A stretch of 6,706 nucleotides of DNA, taken from the NCBI GenBank assembly GCA_017553025.1, contig JAFZNF010000198.1:1-6706 (forward strand), given 5' to 3'. Positions 5,078 to 6,706 of this stretch are shown here, piece by piece (position 1 is the stretch's first letter; the number at the start of each line of letters is the position of its first letter). Source of the stretch: Clostridia bacterium. Its GTDB lineage: Bacteria; Bacillota_A; Clostridia; UBA1381. The notes under the pieces were generated by a model. The model was not told the origin of the DNA. It ran no database searches and saw only the letters and a list, made by a program, of their open reading frames with translations. Position numbers and translations under genes: made by a program.

Positions 5078-5121
5078 AAAAAATAAAACTGATATGAACC
5101 TAAGGGGTGCATACCAGTTTT
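5078..5121 (-). terminator. intrinsic terminator of the two-gene membrane protein operon
   Basis: In the minus-strand RNA, AAAACUGGUAUG (5121-5110) pairs with CAUAUCAGUUUU (5096-5085) over 12 bp including one G-U, with a possible inner ACC/GGU stem in the loop. It is followed by A and six U (5083-5078). It begins 12 nt after the stop of the gene at 5133-5783 and ends upstream of the obg promoter. Confidence 0.85.
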
Positions 5122-5132
5122 GAGTTTTATTA

Positions 5133-5783
5133 TTATCTTATGAATTCATCCCAAATAACGTCTGAGGTGGCCGACAGAATGAATGAAAGAAGCAGACACG
5201 CCTGATGCGGACCGATAAATGCCGCCTTTTCAATCCAGGTTGGGCGCGGGAAAGTTCCCCAAGTATTGAAAGAAAATATAAACGCGGGAACAACCCCGAT
5301 TAAAATAATAAATAAATATAAAAGGCAAGATATCAATTTTTTTTCTGTAAAATACTTTCCGAAAAGTAAGTATGCTGTGGAAAGCAGGATACAGCAAATT
5401 GTTCCGTAAAGATTAGGCACACCGATAAGAATGTTGCAGAAAACAGCATCACCCAAAGTAAAGGTATAGCGGTGAAAGAAGCCGTAAGTAAACAAATCTG
5501 CTATCGCTCCGACCAGAATAACGGCGGAGAGAGAAAAGCATATAGACATAAAAATCTTTTTTTTGCTTTTGTACTTTGGCGAATAGATAATTGCAGCAGG
5601 AAAAAGCACAAGCAGGAATGAGTATAGAATGAAGCATATAATCTGAACATTTGCAAAATGCAGCAATGCTGCCGCGGATATAAATTCCCATAATTTGAAA
5701 TATAAATAGAAAAACCATAATGCAACACTTAAAAAATGCAAACAACATACTAAATTTCGTATATGGCGTGTACGGAAGTCCAT
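5133..5783 (-). CDS. polytopic membrane protein of unknown function, second gene of a tandem pair
   Basis: The 216-residue protein has about six hydrophobic segments, near residues 9-28, 44-66, 77-97, 112-141, 150-172 and 190-206. It ends ATSDVIWDEFIR, with almost nothing after the last helix. ATG at 5783 lies 5 nt from GGAGG (5793-5789). An upstream in-frame TTG at 5795 overlaps that Shine-Dalgarno and is unlikely to be used. The preceding gene stops 14 nt upstream, so the two form one operon, closed by the terminator at 5078-5121. Its C-terminal S-D-x-x-W-x-E-F motif, the F-F-Y...E-F-I-S-A-A stretch near 24-39 and the overall helix layout parallel the upstream neighbour, suggesting an old duplication. 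I recognise no catalytic, transport or binding motif. Function unknown. Confidence 0.8.
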   Translation of the reverse strand: MDFRTRHIRNLVCCLHFLSVALWFFYLYFKLWEFISAAALLHFANVQIICFILYSFLLVLFPAAIIYSPKYKSKKKIFMSICFSLSAVILVGAIADLFTYGFFHRYTFTLGDAVFCNILIGVPNLYGTICCILLSTAYLLFGKYFTEKKLISCLLYLFIILIGVVPAFIFSFNTWGTFPRPTWIEKAAFIGPHQACLLLSFILSATSDVIWDEFIR

Positions 5784-5797
5784 TTTATCCTCCAAAA

Positions 5798-6520
5798 TTA
5801 CTGTTCAGCATCTTCGTTTTCAGCAAATACGAGCTGATCCCAAACAAATTCAATCCAGGTATAATCGCTTGCGCCGGCAAGCAGAATGCCGATAGTAAAA
5901 AACAACTGCGATGCGATTTCCAAGGCATTGTTTGTCAGCCAAAAAAGAGAAAATACACGGTCCTGTGTTAATATATTATTAAAAAACGGAAGAATTATTC
6001 TCAGTACAAAAAGCGACAAAACAAGCAATTTGACTGTTGATTTGTCCTTGTCAAAATAAAGTCCCGTATAAATGGCGAGAACGCCGTAAATAATGGAAAA
6101 TACAGCAGCTGTAAAACTGTAAGTGTCCCAGAATGTCAAGGAATAAACAAAACCGCCGTCTTTCATAAAGCGGGTAAGATTATCAGTTGAAAAAATACCT
6201 GAGGCAGGCTGTGAGAAGAGAAAATACACAATCCATAAAACTGTGACAATATGGCATATGCCGTATGCAATAAACCCGATACGCGCAAGTTTTATACGCC
6301 CGAATTCAAACATTGACGGTACAATAAATACAACAGGAATAAAAACCCCGCCGAAAATGCGTAAAAATGCATATGCGATATTAGGTATATTCATTTTTCC
6401 GTATTCTATAGCTACAGAAATAAAGTCAATATTATTCATATAGAAAAAAACAAATCCTGAAATAAATGCCAAGGTCATCAAAAACTTGAAAGTATATCTT
6501 TGTATAAACGAGTTTTCCAT
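5798..6520 (-). CDS. polytopic membrane protein of unknown function, first gene of a tandem pair
   Basis: The 240-residue protein starts at ATG 6520, 9 nt after AAGGAG (6535-6530), and has about six hydrophobic segments, near 11-28, 46-68, 80-102, 132-154, 163-180 and 202-216. It ends GASDYTWIEFVWDQL followed by an acidic tail (FAENEDAEQ), probably cytoplasmic. The S-D-x-x-W-x-E-F motif (218-225) recurs at the end of the next protein (207-214), and F-F-Y...D-F-I-S-V-A near 25-37 aligns with F-F-Y...E-F-I-S-A-A there, so the two are probably divergent paralogues. It leads the operon, with its own promoter at 6558-6586. No known transporter, enzyme or receptor signature is visible to me. Candidate roles such as a small-molecule or lipid-binding membrane protein would be guesses. 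Confidence 0.8.
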   Translation of the reverse strand: MENSFIQRYTFKFLMTLAFISGFVFFYMNNIDFISVAIEYGKMNIPNIAYAFLRIFGGVFIPVVFIVPSMFEFGRIKLARIGFIAYGICHIVTVLWIVYFLFSQPASGIFSTDNLTRFMKDGGFVYSLTFWDTYSFTAAVFSIIYGVLAIYTGLYFDKDKSTVKLLVLSLFVLRIILPFFNNILTQDRVFSLFWLTNNALEIASQLFFTIGILLAGASDYTWIEFVWDQLVFAENEDAEQ

Positions 6521-6557
6521 ACTGATTTTCTCCTTTTTCTAAAGTACATATATAGCT

Positions 6558-6586
6558 ATAATATCATATGCAGAACAAAAAAGCAA
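6558..6586 (-). promoter_or_regulatory. sigma-A promoter of the tandem membrane protein operon
   Basis: On the minus strand TTGCTT (6586-6581), a 17-nt spacer and TATTAT (6563-6558), preceded by TGA as an extended -10. It lies 37 nt upstream of the ATG at 6520. Confidence 0.65.
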
Positions 6587-6616
6587 TATATTTTATCAGT
6601 TTTTTAGGGAAAGGTA

Positions 6617-6645
6617 TTTACTTTGCAGGCAAAAAAGGGTATAAT
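6617..6645 (+). promoter_or_regulatory. sigma-A promoter of the right-edge gene
   Basis: TTTACT (6617-6622), a 17-nt spacer and TATAAT (6640-6645, perfect) point rightward towards the ATG at 6679. It is divergent from the promoter at 6558-6586, with about 30 bp between the two -35 boxes. Confidence 0.65.
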
Positions 6646-6678
6646 ATACTAAATAAAAGTAATTTTGGCAGGTTTAAT

Positions 6679-6706
6679 ATGCTTAGTTTGATAAATATTT
6701 TGATAA
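6679..6706 (+). CDS. 5' end of an unidentified gene, cut by the window edge
   Basis: ATG at 6679 follows GCAGG at a 6-nt spacing and a promoter with a perfect TATAAT at 6640-6645. Nine codons are visible (MLSLINILI), hydrophobic and open to the window end, so the product may start with a signal peptide or membrane helix. Too short to identify. Confidence 0.45.

Noticed and set aside
6616..6645. Sigma-B-type promoter (GGGTAT at 6637-6642) for the right-edge gene
   Set aside because: The matching -35 (ATTTAC) is only a partial fit to GTTTAA. The same stretch gives a better sigma-A promoter with a perfect TATAAT and 17-nt spacing.

Overview
The window is AT-rich DNA with G-rich Shine-Dalgarno sites (AGGAG, GGAGG), frequent TTG/GTG starts, sigma-A promoters with 17-nt spacers, a TPP riboswitch controlling a ThiT-type thiamine transporter, and a SigB/SigF/SigG-family sigma factor. 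This points to a low-GC Gram-positive bacterium, most likely a member of the Clostridia (Oscillospirales/Lachnospirales-like). That placement is inference from gene content and sequence style; no rRNA or phylogenetic marker was compared.

Layout, left to right. 1-60: 5' end of an unidentified minus-strand gene with a near-consensus promoter. 191-301: a 36-codon Asn/Lys-rich mini-gene on the plus strand, with a sigma-G-like promoter and a strong bidirectional terminator. 340-852 (minus): thiT, preceded by a complete TPP riboswitch with its own terminator hairpin and a consensus promoter whose -35 box overlaps the stop codon of the next gene. 1041-2391 (minus): a two-gene operon of an uncharacterised single-pass membrane protein followed, 4 nt later, by an alternative sigma factor. 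2527-2721 (plus): a 64-codon remnant of a patatin-like phospholipase that keeps only its two ends. 2724-5002 (minus): the obg-mltG operon. The obg C-terminal (OCT) domain is frameshifted, and removing the shift restores a canonical end. 5133-6520 (minus): two tandem polytopic membrane proteins of unknown function that appear to be divergent paralogues sharing a C-terminal S-D-x-x-W-x-E-F motif, closed by a terminator. 6679-6706 (plus): start of a divergently transcribed gene.

The genes fall into separate small transcription units rather than one pathway: thiamine uptake (thiT needs an ECF energising module encoded elsewhere), stress or developmental transcription control (sigma factor plus membrane partner), ribosome/GTPase biology (obg), cell-wall glycan length control (mltG) and two membrane proteins of unknown role. 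The points most worth a second look are the collapsed patatin gene, the obg frameshift, the sporulation-like mini-gene, the membrane-protein/sigma pair and the tandem membrane paralogues. I found no mobile element, CRISPR array, tRNA or rRNA.
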